From: Botrimarina hoheduenensis | GTDB taxonomy: Bacteria > Planctomycetota > Planctomycetia > Pirellulales > Lacipirellulaceae | DNA length: 64,000 nucleotides | Direction: 5' to 3' | Assembly: GCF_007859815.1 (NCBI RefSeq) | Contig: NZ_SJPH01000004.1 | Span: forward strand, 62,001-126,000 | Part shown: positions 26,815 to 35,778 of the stretch, piece by piece | Position numbering within the stretch: the first letter of the stretch is position 1 | Layout of the letters: each line of letters starts with the position of its first letter | Program-made: the position numbers and the translations under genes | The notes under the pieces: model-generated | The model's input: only the letters and a program-made list of their open reading frames with translations | Database searches by the model: none | Told to the model about the DNA's origin: nothing

Positions 26815-27264
26815 TCAGCGCGCTGCCACCGCCAGGGTGGACGCCTGCGTCTTGATCCAGTCAACGAGCGTGTCGTGCACGATCAGCTGCACGTCGCTCA
26901 CGCGACGCACCGTCATCTGATGCGTCTTGCCGATCAGGTACCACCGCTTCGGCTCGAGGCTCAGATCGGCGTACGGGATCAACAGCGGCGGATGCAACAG
27001 GGAGAACAGCGGCATCAGCTTCAGCAGCAGCCCCTGGGGCGTAACCCCAACCGTGAGGATGCCGCGGTAAGAGTTCCAGCCGATATCGCCCCCCACCAGA
27101 AAGACCGTTTGCCAATGCGTCTGCGCGCCGGGCGGCAGCGTCTCGGGCGCGCGATACACGTCGGCAAGACGATGCCAGCGCCGCGCGTTGGCCCTACTGA
27201 TCCCGACCATCAAGGCGACAAACACGCCAACGCCCACCAGTGACGACAGCAGCGAACTGATCAT
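26815..27264 (-). CDS. Hypothetical membrane-anchored protein, coupled to the 27261 gene
   Basis: Protein of 149 residues with one N-terminal transmembrane helix (LLSSLVGVGVFVALMVGIS). The soluble part contains WQTVFLVGGDIGWNSYRGIL and PLLIPYADLSLEPKRW, a strand-rich pattern reminiscent of small bacterial PH-like domains; this is an impression only. Its ATG overlaps the stop of the upstream 580-residue gene by four bases, so the pair is translationally coupled and probably works together. No family was recognised. Confidence 0.75.
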   Translation of the reverse strand: MISSLLSSLVGVGVFVALMVGISRANARRWHRLADVYRAPETLPPGAQTHWQTVFLVGGDIGWNSYRGILTVGVTPQGLLLKLMPLFSLLHPPLLIPYADLSLEPKRWYLIGKTHQMTVRRVSDVQLIVHDTLVDWIKTQASTLAVAAR

Positions 27265-29000
27265 ATTTCGTTCTTGTTAGCGAGGGCTTGTTCGTAGCGC
27301 GCAATCCGGTTGGCCAGGTGCCGACTGATGCGCTCGATGTCGGCGGGCGATTGGCTGGGGAAGAACGGCAGGTCGTCGATGGCGACGCCCATGCGGGTCA
27401 GCGCGAACCGCCAATCGTCGGCGTCGCCGGCGTTGCTCAGCAGGGGCGAGGGGCGTTGCAGAAACAGTTCGTGCACGCGCGCCGCGGCGGGCGCTCCGCC
27501 GGGCCCCAGCCGCACGAAGCCCTCGCGCACGCCCTCGACCAACGCCCGCCGCTCGCGCCACGTGGGCAGCCCCACCGCCGTCTCGAGCGCGGCCACCAGC
27601 ACCGGCGTCGCGCGCTCGGGACCCTGGTCGGCCACGCGGGCGATCAGCGGTGCCGCCTCGCGGTACAGGGCGGGCGTGCTCCAGATGGTGCGAACAGCGA
27701 CGGTCGGCTCGGCAAACGCCCCCGCGGGCAAACCCGCCAGCCGCTCCGCCAGCCAATGCCGCAAATCGGGCTCGCAGTGCTCCATCACGATCCGCTCGGC
27801 GAAGGCGTCGCGCACCGCCAGGGGCGTTTTAGTTTTGGAGTACACGTTCGTGAGCTTCGCTTCCAGGTCGCGCACCCGCTCGTCGGTAACGATCCGCGCG
27901 ATGAGCGGATGGTCGTCTTCTTGCGCGTCGAAGAAGAACAGCCCCAGGTAATGCCGCGCCGATTCGAGCTCGACGGTCGACGCCGTCGGATCGGCCAGCG
28001 CTTGCTCGACACGCTCGCGCAGCCGCTCGATCGGCCCGGCGTCGAGCCGCGGCAGCGGCAGCTTCAACGCGGCCAGCAGCGCGGGCTCCAGGCGCAGCGC
28101 GCGATCACCCGTGCCGAGCCGCTCGCAACCAAGCTGGAACGACGGGTGGTAGATCGAGCCGAACCCCATGGCCGCGTCGAGGGCCACGTAGAACTGTCGC
28201 GCGGGGACCCGGCTCTGGAGGTAGCTCGTGCGGAAGCGGACCGCCCCGGTCGAATCGCTGATCGTGACCCGGCGGAACTCCGCGCTGGGGCCCGGCCGAC
28301 GGTTCTCGATGCGCAGCACCCAGTCGGCCGCTTCGGCCGCTACCGGCTCGGCGGAGCGCAGGCGCTCGGCACCGGTCAGCCGCAGCGCCCATTGCGCCTC
28401 GACCGCCTTAGACGCCGTGCGCCCCTCGCGCGTGCGCACAAGCTGCGGGTGCTCGCGCACCAGACGCCCCGGCTCGGTCGGGAACAGCCCGGGCGACGCG
28501 TCGGCTGCGGCCAACTGTCGCTTGAAAGCGGCGGCATGAGGATTGACGCCGCCGTGGTCGGGGGGGGCGTTTACGACCGTAACGCTCTGCACTTCCGGCA
28601 CGGTGAGCAACGCCGCGCACAGGTAATCGCACTCCGGTACCTCGCGGCGCTGCGGCAACTCCAGGCGGACATGGCCGGCGATCTCCAGCGGACGTTGCGC
28701 TTTAACTTCGGGCAGCAGTTGCGCCTCGTGGGCCGCGATCGCCCGGAGTCGCGCGGGTTGCATCACCGCCCAGCCCCCCAGCAGCGTCACCACCAGGGCC
28801 ACCGGCAGCGAGGCCGTCGGCCAATCGGCAGGCGACACTCGCCGCACCAGCGCGGTGGCGGCCAGGTATAGGAACACCGTGGGCGCCGCCATGAGGATCA
28901 GCCCGGGCACGACCAGAGCCACGAAGCCCAACACCACCAGCTGGGGGAGCGCCAGCACCACCGCGGCCAACACGCCGGTGATCGCCAGGGCGTACTTCAT
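27261..29000 (-). CDS. Hypothetical membrane protein with large helical outer domain
   Basis: Protein of 579 residues from ATG 29000; the frame opens at 29048 but the ATG before KYALAITGVLAAVVLALP makes a better N-terminus. Three hydrophobic segments lie in residues 3-100 (ALPQLVVLGFVALVVPGLIL; SLPVALVVTLLGGWAVM). The rest is soluble, Arg/Ala/Glu-rich and mostly helical with a HEAT-like feel in its second half (TPVLVAALETAVGLPTWRER). There is no signature of a known enzyme. It is the first gene of a coupled pair inside the repeat-bounded island. Function unknown. Confidence 0.75.
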   Translation of the reverse strand: MKYALAITGVLAAVVLALPQLVVLGFVALVVPGLILMAAPTVFLYLAATALVRRVSPADWPTASLPVALVVTLLGGWAVMQPARLRAIAAHEAQLLPEVKAQRPLEIAGHVRLELPQRREVPECDYLCAALLTVPEVQSVTVVNAPPDHGGVNPHAAAFKRQLAAADASPGLFPTEPGRLVREHPQLVRTREGRTASKAVEAQWALRLTGAERLRSAEPVAAEAADWVLRIENRRPGPSAEFRRVTISDSTGAVRFRTSYLQSRVPARQFYVALDAAMGFGSIYHPSFQLGCERLGTGDRALRLEPALLAALKLPLPRLDAGPIERLRERVEQALADPTASTVELESARHYLGLFFFDAQEDDHPLIARIVTDERVRDLEAKLTNVYSKTKTPLAVRDAFAERIVMEHCEPDLRHWLAERLAGLPAGAFAEPTVAVRTIWSTPALYREAAPLIARVADQGPERATPVLVAALETAVGLPTWRERRALVEGVREGFVRLGPGGAPAAARVHELFLQRPSPLLSNAGDADDWRFALTRMGVAIDDLPFFPSQSPADIERISRHLANRIARYEQALANKNEI

Positions 29001-29194
29001 GCCAGACCCTCCAGAAGCCGAGGCCATCGCGAGCCGGCCAATCGGCATGATCGCTGTAATCGCTCCCGACCGCGCTGTTGGCGCGACGCTCGGCAGTCTT
29101 CCTGAGCAAACCTAGCTCATCTGCGGAGCGCCGCCGGCAGCGAGACCGTCGTGGCGGGCCGCGCTAAAACCCGCTTCACCCGCCCCACCGCGCG

Positions 29195-29255
29195 ACACCT
29201 GCTTCACCCGCTTCACCACTCCCAGGAGGTGGTGAACCCGGTTAAGCAGTGAAGC
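29195..29255 (-). repeat. Structured intergenic repeat, copy 3 (inverted relative to copies 1 and 2)
   Basis: The core 29201-29255 differs from copy 4 at one base in 55 (A instead of T at the hairpin loop, 29223). Read on the minus strand it aligns with copies 1 and 2. It folds through TTCACCA/TGGTGAA around CTCC/GGAG. It lies about 95 bp from the 3' end of the PEP-CTERM gene at 29349-30155 and is preceded by degenerate CTTCACCCG units. Confidence 0.85.
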
Positions 29256-29348
29256 GCTGCGGTGCGCGTCGCGTCGCGTCGAGTCGCGTACCTGATGGGC
29301 GCTACCGCTTCAAGCACGGTGGCATAGCCCGCCGTAGCACGCCGGCGG

Positions 29349-30155
29349 TTACGCTCGGCGGGACGTTCTCACGCTCATCGCCGCAAGGGCCGTGGCTGCC
29401 AGGGCAAGCGCTGTCGGTTCCGGAACAACTAAAAAGGCCAGGCCCGTCGCGCGCGTCATGCTGCGCTGCACGATCGTTGTGCCTGAGCCGTCTTCTGGGT
29501 TGACCTGAAAGAGCCTGCCACGGATGTCGATGCCGAACATCGCGCCGTCCGACGGACGAACGGCAAGGTCGCCCACCGCGATCCGCTGCGTTCCGACTAC
29601 GCTCGTTTGCGCTGTCTGCTTATCAACACGCACCAAGCGGCCGTTATCGGTGCCGATACCGTACATCAACCCGTCGGCATCAAACACGAGCGCTTCATCA
29701 ACCCAATTGGGGGTCGTGCCGATGACGCTGAGCGTACCGACCAGGGGATCGACGAAATAAAGCACCGCTGCTTTGGCTCCGTACATTTGACCCGTGAGCG
29801 GATCGATCGCCAACGATGACAACGCCACCTCCAGACCGATGGCCGAAAGGGTTTGCCGGGTGAGTGGATTGATCGCCAACAACGACGGGTCAGCGCCCGA
29901 GCCGCCGAGGATCGCCCAGAGCACGTGAGGCTGTCGGGCCGGATCGGAAGCCAGATCGAGGATGATCCCCGGGTACGGACCCGCGGGCAGGTCAATGAGC
30001 ACCGGCTGGGGTCGCCCCTCTTGGCCGACATCGATCGGAAACAACCGTTCAGCGCCGAGAAAGTCGGCCCCCCACAGCGCCTCGGCAGAAGCCCGCGCGG
30101 GGAGCTGCGCTACCGCGACGAGACACAACGCGCGAAGAGCGAGGCTTATCTTCAT
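29349..30155 (-). CDS. Secreted PEP-CTERM protein, possible beta-propeller, bracketed by repeats
   Basis: Exported protein of 268 residues. ATG 30155 is used because it starts the signal peptide (ISLALRALCLVAVAQLPARA); the frame extends to 30203. The body has repeated blade-like phrases (LLAINPLTRQTLSAIG, LAIDPLTGQMYGA, YFVDPLVGTLSVIG, VRVDKQTAQTSVVG, FQVNPEDGSGTTIV), suggesting a beta-propeller of five or six blades. The sorting tail is VPEPTALALAATALAAMS followed by VRTSRRA. The gene sits alone between repeat copies 3 and 4. A candidate promoter is at 30203-30230. Confidence 0.8.
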   Translation of the reverse strand: MKISLALRALCLVAVAQLPARASAEALWGADFLGAERLFPIDVGQEGRPQPVLIDLPAGPYPGIILDLASDPARQPHVLWAILGGSGADPSLLAINPLTRQTLSAIGLEVALSSLAIDPLTGQMYGAKAAVLYFVDPLVGTLSVIGTTPNWVDEALVFDADGLMYGIGTDNGRLVRVDKQTAQTSVVGTQRIAVGDLAVRPSDGAMFGIDIRGRLFQVNPEDGSGTTIVQRSMTRATGLAFLVVPEPTALALAATALAAMSVRTSRRA

Positions 30156-30202
30156 CGCGGCGCGTCCTGGAAAGAACCATGAGAGGGGGGGATCTCTATC
30201 CA

Positions 30203-30230
30203 ATATATAGCCGCCAAGCGCAGCACCGCA
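30203..30230 (-). promoter_or_regulatory. Candidate promoter of the repeat-bracketed PEP-CTERM gene
   Basis: On the minus strand, TTGCGG (30230-30225), a 16-bp spacer and TATATA (30208-30203). The AT-rich hexamer stands out in GC-rich DNA, and the expected start near 30196 leaves a leader of about 40 bases before ATG 30155. Confidence 0.45.
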
Positions 30231-30280
30231 ACGCGCAGCACTACGAAGCGCTTACGCAGCCCCGCTCAATCCTCACCGCG

Positions 30281-30362
30281 CTTCACCCGCTTCACCTGCT
30301 TCACTCGCTTCACCCGCTTCACCACTCCCTGGAGGTGGTGAACCCGGTTAAGCAGTGAAGCG
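30281..30362 (-). repeat. Structured intergenic repeat, copy 4, with five 9-bp units
   Basis: Five tandem 9-mers of the form CTTCACCCG (30281-89, 30290-98, 30299-307, 30308-16, 30317-25) run into the 55-bp core 30308-30362. The outer arm CGCTTCAC (30306-30313) pairs with GTGAAGCG (30355-30362), and the inner arm TTCACCA pairs with TGGTGAA around CTCC/GGAG. It lies upstream of the PEP-CTERM gene and before mdh. Confidence 0.85.
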
Positions 30363-31494
<1,132 letters not shown>

Positions 31495-31814
31495 CCGACG
31501 CCCCCACCCCCCCAGCGCGCGCGGGGCACGGCCGCCCCCCCCGTAGCCGGCACGACGCCCCGCCCCCCGCACGGACGACACGGCACGGACGCCCCCGCTG
31601 AGCACAAACGCCGCCCCGCCGCGGGGTATGCCAGCACCCCCCCACCGGGCCGGACCGCCACGGCTTGTGCTAGCGAGCCGCTAGCAAACGCAAGCCCGAA
31701 GCAGGAACTTCCCTTCGCGTTGACGCCCCCCAAGTCCCTGGCGTATAGATTTGCCCTCCGGTCCTTGATCGGTCCGTTCGCTACCCCCGCCTGTCGCACT
31801 CCGAAAGCCCGCGT
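31495..31814. other. 320-bp GC-rich intergenic region
   Basis: Dominated by C-runs and GC-rich low complexity directly after mdh (31500-31620). No gene, hairpin with T-run or promoter is convincing. The promoter for the following hydrolase-like gene is presumably near 31720-31800. Confidence 0.4.
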
Positions 31815-32552
31815 ATGAACCGGCTGAAGCCCGCCCCGGTGTTTGCCACGAAGCCCGCGAGCGATCTGGCGCTCGGATGCCTGACGGCAGCCCCCTGGTA
31901 CGTAGACGCCCCGGCCGACACGCGCACCGCACGCCGCCACGCGACCTTCGCCCCAGCGGGCTACGAGCCCGGCTATCGCTATCCGCTGGTCGTGTGGCTG
32001 CACAGCCAAGACTCCACCGAGGCCGAGCTGCCGCAGGTGATGCCCCACATCAGCCTGCAAAACTTCGTGGCCGTCGCCCCGCGCGGCACGGCCCGGAGCA
32101 CCGCCGAGGGCTACCGCTGGTCGCAGTCGCTCGACGGCATCGCCGCGGCAGAAGACGCCGTCTTCGCCTCGATCGCCAAAGCCGAACAGCACTTTGCCTT
32201 TCACAACGAGCGAGTCTTTCTGGCGGGTGTCGGAGCCGGTGGCGCCATGGCGCTGCGGATCGCGCTGCGTCAGCCCGAGTGGTTCGCCGGCGCCGCGAGC
32301 CTGGGAGGCCCCCTTCCCCGCGGCCGCCAGCCGCTGGGCCGCTTGAACGCCGCTCGGCAAATGCCGCTGCTGCTGTCCGCCGCCCGCGGCAGCCAAGAGT
32401 ATCCCGAGCCCCGCATCTGCCGCGACCTGTCGCTGCTGCACAGCGCGGGCTTCAGCGTGGACCTACGCCAGTACCCCGCCGGCGACGAGGTCACGACGGG
32501 CATGCTGGAAGACCTCAACCGCTGGATCATGGGCCGCCTGGGCTGCTGCTAG
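31815..32552 (+). CDS. Alpha/beta-hydrolase fold protein lacking catalytic Ser and His
   Basis: Protein of 245 residues related to the phospholipase/carboxylesterase (esterase D-like) group. YPLVVWLHSQDSTEAELPQV and FVAVAPRGTARS are the strand and oxyanion segments, and the nucleophile elbow reads LAGVGAGGAMALRIAL. Active relatives have GxSxGGAM, so the nucleophile Ser is Gly140 here. The C-terminal catalytic His of the GHEV motif is Asp224 (PAGDEV). Frame and fold are intact, which argues for a non-enzymatic role (binding or regulation) and against decay. It is not co-transcribed with obvious partners. Confidence 0.8.
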   Translation: MNRLKPAPVFATKPASDLALGCLTAAPWYVDAPADTRTARRHATFAPAGYEPGYRYPLVVWLHSQDSTEAELPQVMPHISLQNFVAVAPRGTARSTAEGYRWSQSLDGIAAAEDAVFASIAKAEQHFAFHNERVFLAGVGAGGAMALRIALRQPEWFAGAASLGGPLPRGRQPLGRLNAARQMPLLLSAARGSQEYPEPRICRDLSLLHSAGFSVDLRQYPAGDEVTTGMLEDLNRWIMGRLGCC

Positions 32553-32715
32553 CAGCCCCGCGGCACAAGCACGCCCGCACCTCTCGGGGCGCGAGCGCCT
32601 CCCGCTTGCTAGCACCGCGCCCTGCTCGCGCTGCTCGCCATGATCGCTCTGCTCGCGCTAGCGCGGCGGACGTTTCTCTTGACGGCCAGCGCGCTTCGGC
32701 GGTACTAGCCGCTGC

Positions 32716-35145
32716 GTGGCTAACGAAGAACCAAACGACGCCCCAAACGACGCGCCGGCCGAAGGTGACCCGGCCGCGCCGCGACCGAACCTGCTCACGC
32801 GCCTGCGCGAGTGGTCATCGACCAGCGGCCATCGCAAGCTGATCGTCTCGATCGGCCTGAGCGCAGCAGCCTTGGTGACGGTCGCCTTGTGGCTCGTGAC
32901 GGCCGACATCGCCGCCGGCCCCGAAGACGCCACCATCGAACAAGCCCTTGCCGCCCTGGACATCGGCGACGAAGAGGCCGCCCGATCGTTGGTCGGACGT
33001 CTCCAACAACAATCGCCCGACGGCGACACCTACGGCGGACAGCTCTACCTGCTTGGCGCGCTGAAGATCCGCCACGCCGAACGGCAGTGGTCTCCCGAGC
33101 GCGCCCGCACCGAGTACTACGTTGCGTCGCGGTACCTGAACGAAGCGCGATCGGTCGGCTTCCCCGAGGGCCGCGAGACGCTGGGCCTGTACCTGCTGGG
33201 CAGAGCGCTGATCGAGAGTCGGCAGTTCGATGCGGGCATCGAGGCGACCATCGCCGCGATCGCTGCCGGAGACCGCGGCGCGGCACGCTCGCACCTGCTG
33301 CTGGCACGCGCCCACCGCGAGTCGCCCCGCGCACGCCACGACGAAGCGATCCGCGAGATCCAGCGCGCGCTGGAAGACCCGCAGATCACTGCCGAACAAC
33401 GCACCGAAGCGCTGCTGATGATTGCCGACTCGGCCGCCAAGGCCGGGCTGCTGGATGACGCCGATCGCTACGCGGCCGAAGCGGCGAAAGACTCGCCCGA
33501 CGCTGAGTCGTGGCTCATGACCGGCCAGGCGCTCGCCACGCGCCTCGCAGCCGCGGTGCGTGACAACAAGGCCGATGTCGATACCGCCACGCTCGCCCAA
33601 CAAGCCACGGTGGCGTTGGAAAGAGCCCGCCGCTTGGACAAACTCGCCACCGGCGTCAGCCGGCGGAGCGAGTACCTGCTGGGACTCGTCTCTGAGCTCA
33701 AGGGCGATGAGGCTTTGGCGCTGCGACAGTACGCGGAGCTGCGGCGCAAGCACGGCTCTTCCTCACCAGGCGTCGCCGCGGCTTTGGCCGAGGGTGATCT
33801 GCTCCGCCGCCAGGGCGATCCCTCGGCACTGGAAGCCTATCGCCGGGTGCTCGACACGCTGGACGAGCCCAGCCGCTACCGCGGCACGGTGCTCTCGCTG
33901 GAAGAGGTTCGGCAACGGCTGCGTGAGGCACACCTTAACTATCTCACCGCCAATCAATTTGCTGATGCGCAAACGCTTGCTGACCGCCTCGCGCCGCCGC
34001 TCACACGGTCGGAGCAGCTCGCCCTGCGGGCAGAAACGCTGCGTCGGTGGGGTGATTGGCTCGAGGAGCGAGCCATCCAAGAGGGACGCCGCGGCGCTCC
34101 GCTGCGTTCCGAGAGCCGGCTGCGCTACCGCGAAGCGGCCGTCGCTTATGAGCAACTCGCCGAGTCGCGCTACGCCGAACGCGAGTTTATCGACGACCTG
34201 TGGGACGCCAGCGAGGCGTACCTGCAGGGACAAAGCTTCGCCGATGCGGCCCGCGTGCTGGAACGCTACCTGCGCAGCGAGCCGCAGCTGCGCAACGCCT
34301 CGGCGCTGCTGAAGCTCGGGCAGGCCCATCTTGCGCTAGGCGAATCAGCCGCCGCGCTCAACGCGTTCAACGAGTGCCTCGAATTCCACCCCGACGACGC
34401 GGCCTCGTACAACGCCCGCATCGACGCCGCCAACGCACACCTCAATCGCAATGACCCCGAAGCGGCCGAGCGGCTGCTCAACGAAAACCTCATGGGCACG
34501 GCCATGACCCCGGCCAGCCCCGAGTGGCGGGATTCAAAATTCGCGCTGGGCCGACTCTACGCCCGGCAAAATCGCTACCTCGAAGCGATCGACTGCCTGT
34601 CCGAAGCGGTGGACCGCTATCCGGACGATCCGCAGTCGCGCACCGCCCTGTATCTGATCGCTGAATCGCACCGCCACGCGGCGGCCGAACCGCTGGCAAG
34701 GCTAGCAGCCGCCAACACGGTCAACGAACGCGAACGCGCCCGGGCCGACGCCAACGATCATCTGGAGCGTGCCCTCAACCTTTACGCCGAGGTGCAGAAC
34801 GAGATCACCCTGACCTCCGCCGAGGACGATCTCGACCGCGCAACGCTGCGCAACTGCTACATGATGCGGGCCTCGGTGCTGTTTGAGATGGGCCGCTACG
34901 ACGAGGCGATCGAGGCCTACTCGAACGTCACCACGCTGTATCAGAACGAGCCGTTCTCGCTCGTGACCCTTGTGCAGATCTCGCACTGCCGGCGCCGCTT
35001 GCAAGACAATGTCCGCGCAAGAGGTGCCATCGAACAGGCCCGCATGCTGTTAGCGCGATTGCCACCCGAGGCCGAGTTTGCTAACTCGACCAACCTGACC
35101 CGCACTGAGTGGGACCGCCTGCTCAGCGAGCTGATGCTCTTCTGA
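32716..35145 (+). CDS. Membrane-anchored TPR protein upstream of the flagellar locus
   Basis: Protein of 809 residues with a single transmembrane helix (LIVSIGLSAAALVTVALWLV, about 42-62) and then a nearly continuous array of tetratricopeptide-type helices, clearest at KLGQAHLALGESAAALNAFN, FALGRLYARQNRYLEAIDCL and FEMGRYDEAIEAYSNVTTLY. The N-terminus is a short acidic Pro/Asn-rich tail. The start is GTG 32716, with no ATG nearby. It is 74 bp upstream of the FlgN-like gene and could be transcribed with it. Such proteins act as scaffolds; a link to flagellar or envelope assembly is inferred from position only. Confidence 0.8.
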   Translation: MANEEPNDAPNDAPAEGDPAAPRPNLLTRLREWSSTSGHRKLIVSIGLSAAALVTVALWLVTADIAAGPEDATIEQALAALDIGDEEAARSLVGRLQQQSPDGDTYGGQLYLLGALKIRHAERQWSPERARTEYYVASRYLNEARSVGFPEGRETLGLYLLGRALIESRQFDAGIEATIAAIAAGDRGAARSHLLLARAHRESPRARHDEAIREIQRALEDPQITAEQRTEALLMIADSAAKAGLLDDADRYAAEAAKDSPDAESWLMTGQALATRLAAAVRDNKADVDTATLAQQATVALERARRLDKLATGVSRRSEYLLGLVSELKGDEALALRQYAELRRKHGSSSPGVAAALAEGDLLRRQGDPSALEAYRRVLDTLDEPSRYRGTVLSLEEVRQRLREAHLNYLTANQFADAQTLADRLAPPLTRSEQLALRAETLRRWGDWLEERAIQEGRRGAPLRSESRLRYREAAVAYEQLAESRYAEREFIDDLWDASEAYLQGQSFADAARVLERYLRSEPQLRNASALLKLGQAHLALGESAAALNAFNECLEFHPDDAASYNARIDAANAHLNRNDPEAAERLLNENLMGTAMTPASPEWRDSKFALGRLYARQNRYLEAIDCLSEAVDRYPDDPQSRTALYLIAESHRHAAAEPLARLAAANTVNERERARADANDHLERALNLYAEVQNEITLTSAEDDLDRATLRNCYMMRASVLFEMGRYDEAIEAYSNVTTLYQNEPFSLVTLVQISHCRRRLQDNVRARGAIEQARMLLARLPPEAEFANSTNLTRTEWDRLLSELMLF

Positions 35146-35219
35146 GCCTTCAGCACTTCGCTCGCACTTCGTCCGCACGCCACCGACCTTTCCCTTTCCA
35201 CCGCTCACGAGACGCGACG

Positions 35220-35723
35220 ATGGCCTCGCCGGCAACCGAAACTCTGGCCGATCTCGTTCTCCGCCGCCGACAGCTGCTGGAGCGCCTGTTGCTGTTGTGC
35301 GGCAAACAGGGCGAACTGGTTGAAGCGGGCGCAACCGGCCCCCTGCTCACGCTCTTGGGCGCCAAGCAGAAGCTCATCGACGAACTAACCGACACGGAGC
35401 GGCTGCTGAACCCTTTCCGCGAGGAAGACCCCGCCGCACGCCAGTGGGCGTCTGCCGAGGCCCGCGCCGCGTGCGCCGACAACGCCCAGCGGTGCACCGA
35501 CCTGCTGGCCGCCATCCGCGAACTGGAAGCACGCCACGGCAAGCGGATGGCCGAGCGACGCGACGTGATCGCCGATCAACTGCAAGCCATCCATCGGGGC
35601 CACCAGGTGGCAACCGCCTACGGCCCCCATACGTCGGCAGTGCCCGGTCGTCCGCGGAACATCACCCCGCACGTGGGCCCTGAAGTGCCCTCGGCAAGCA
35701 ATCTGGACATGACCACGAACTAG
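35220..35723 (+). CDS. FlgN-like flagellar chaperone candidate
   Basis: Helical protein of 167 residues. Residues 5-110 follow the FlgN/FliT-type pattern of two long amphipathic helices (LADLVLRRRQLLERLLLLCG and LLTLLGAKQKLIDELTDTER), then a polar, probably disordered tail. FlgN guards the hook-filament junction proteins FlgK and FlgL before export. The position at the head of the regulator-flgB group supports this. ATG 35220 is chosen because it is the first residue of the helical domain; the upstream frame overlaps the TPR gene. Sequence similarity is low, so the assignment rests on pattern and context. Confidence 0.6.
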   Translation: MASPATETLADLVLRRRQLLERLLLLCGKQGELVEAGATGPLLTLLGAKQKLIDELTDTERLLNPFREEDPAARQWASAEARAACADNAQRCTDLLAAIRELEARHGKRMAERRDVIADQLQAIHRGHQVATAYGPHTSAVPGRPRNITPHVGPEVPSASNLDMTTN

Positions 35724-35778
35724 CCGCTGCTGATCCGTCGCGTGAGCGACCCCGCCTTACTCCGTTCAACCGATCACC

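Noticed and set aside
27288-28871. 527-residue plus-strand open frame opposite the unknown membrane gene
   Set aside because: Arg/Gln/His-rich composition typical of an antisense frame; the minus-strand gene has membrane helices and a coupled stop/start.
29241-29250. GTTAAGC in repeat copies 3 and 4 matches the integron attC core GTTRRRY, raising the idea of an integron cassette array
   Set aside because: The partner RYYYAAC core is absent at the other end (closest is GCTTCAC or GCTTACC), copies 1 and 2 lack the core, no integron integrase is present, and the repeats are inverted across the island, unlike cassette arrays.
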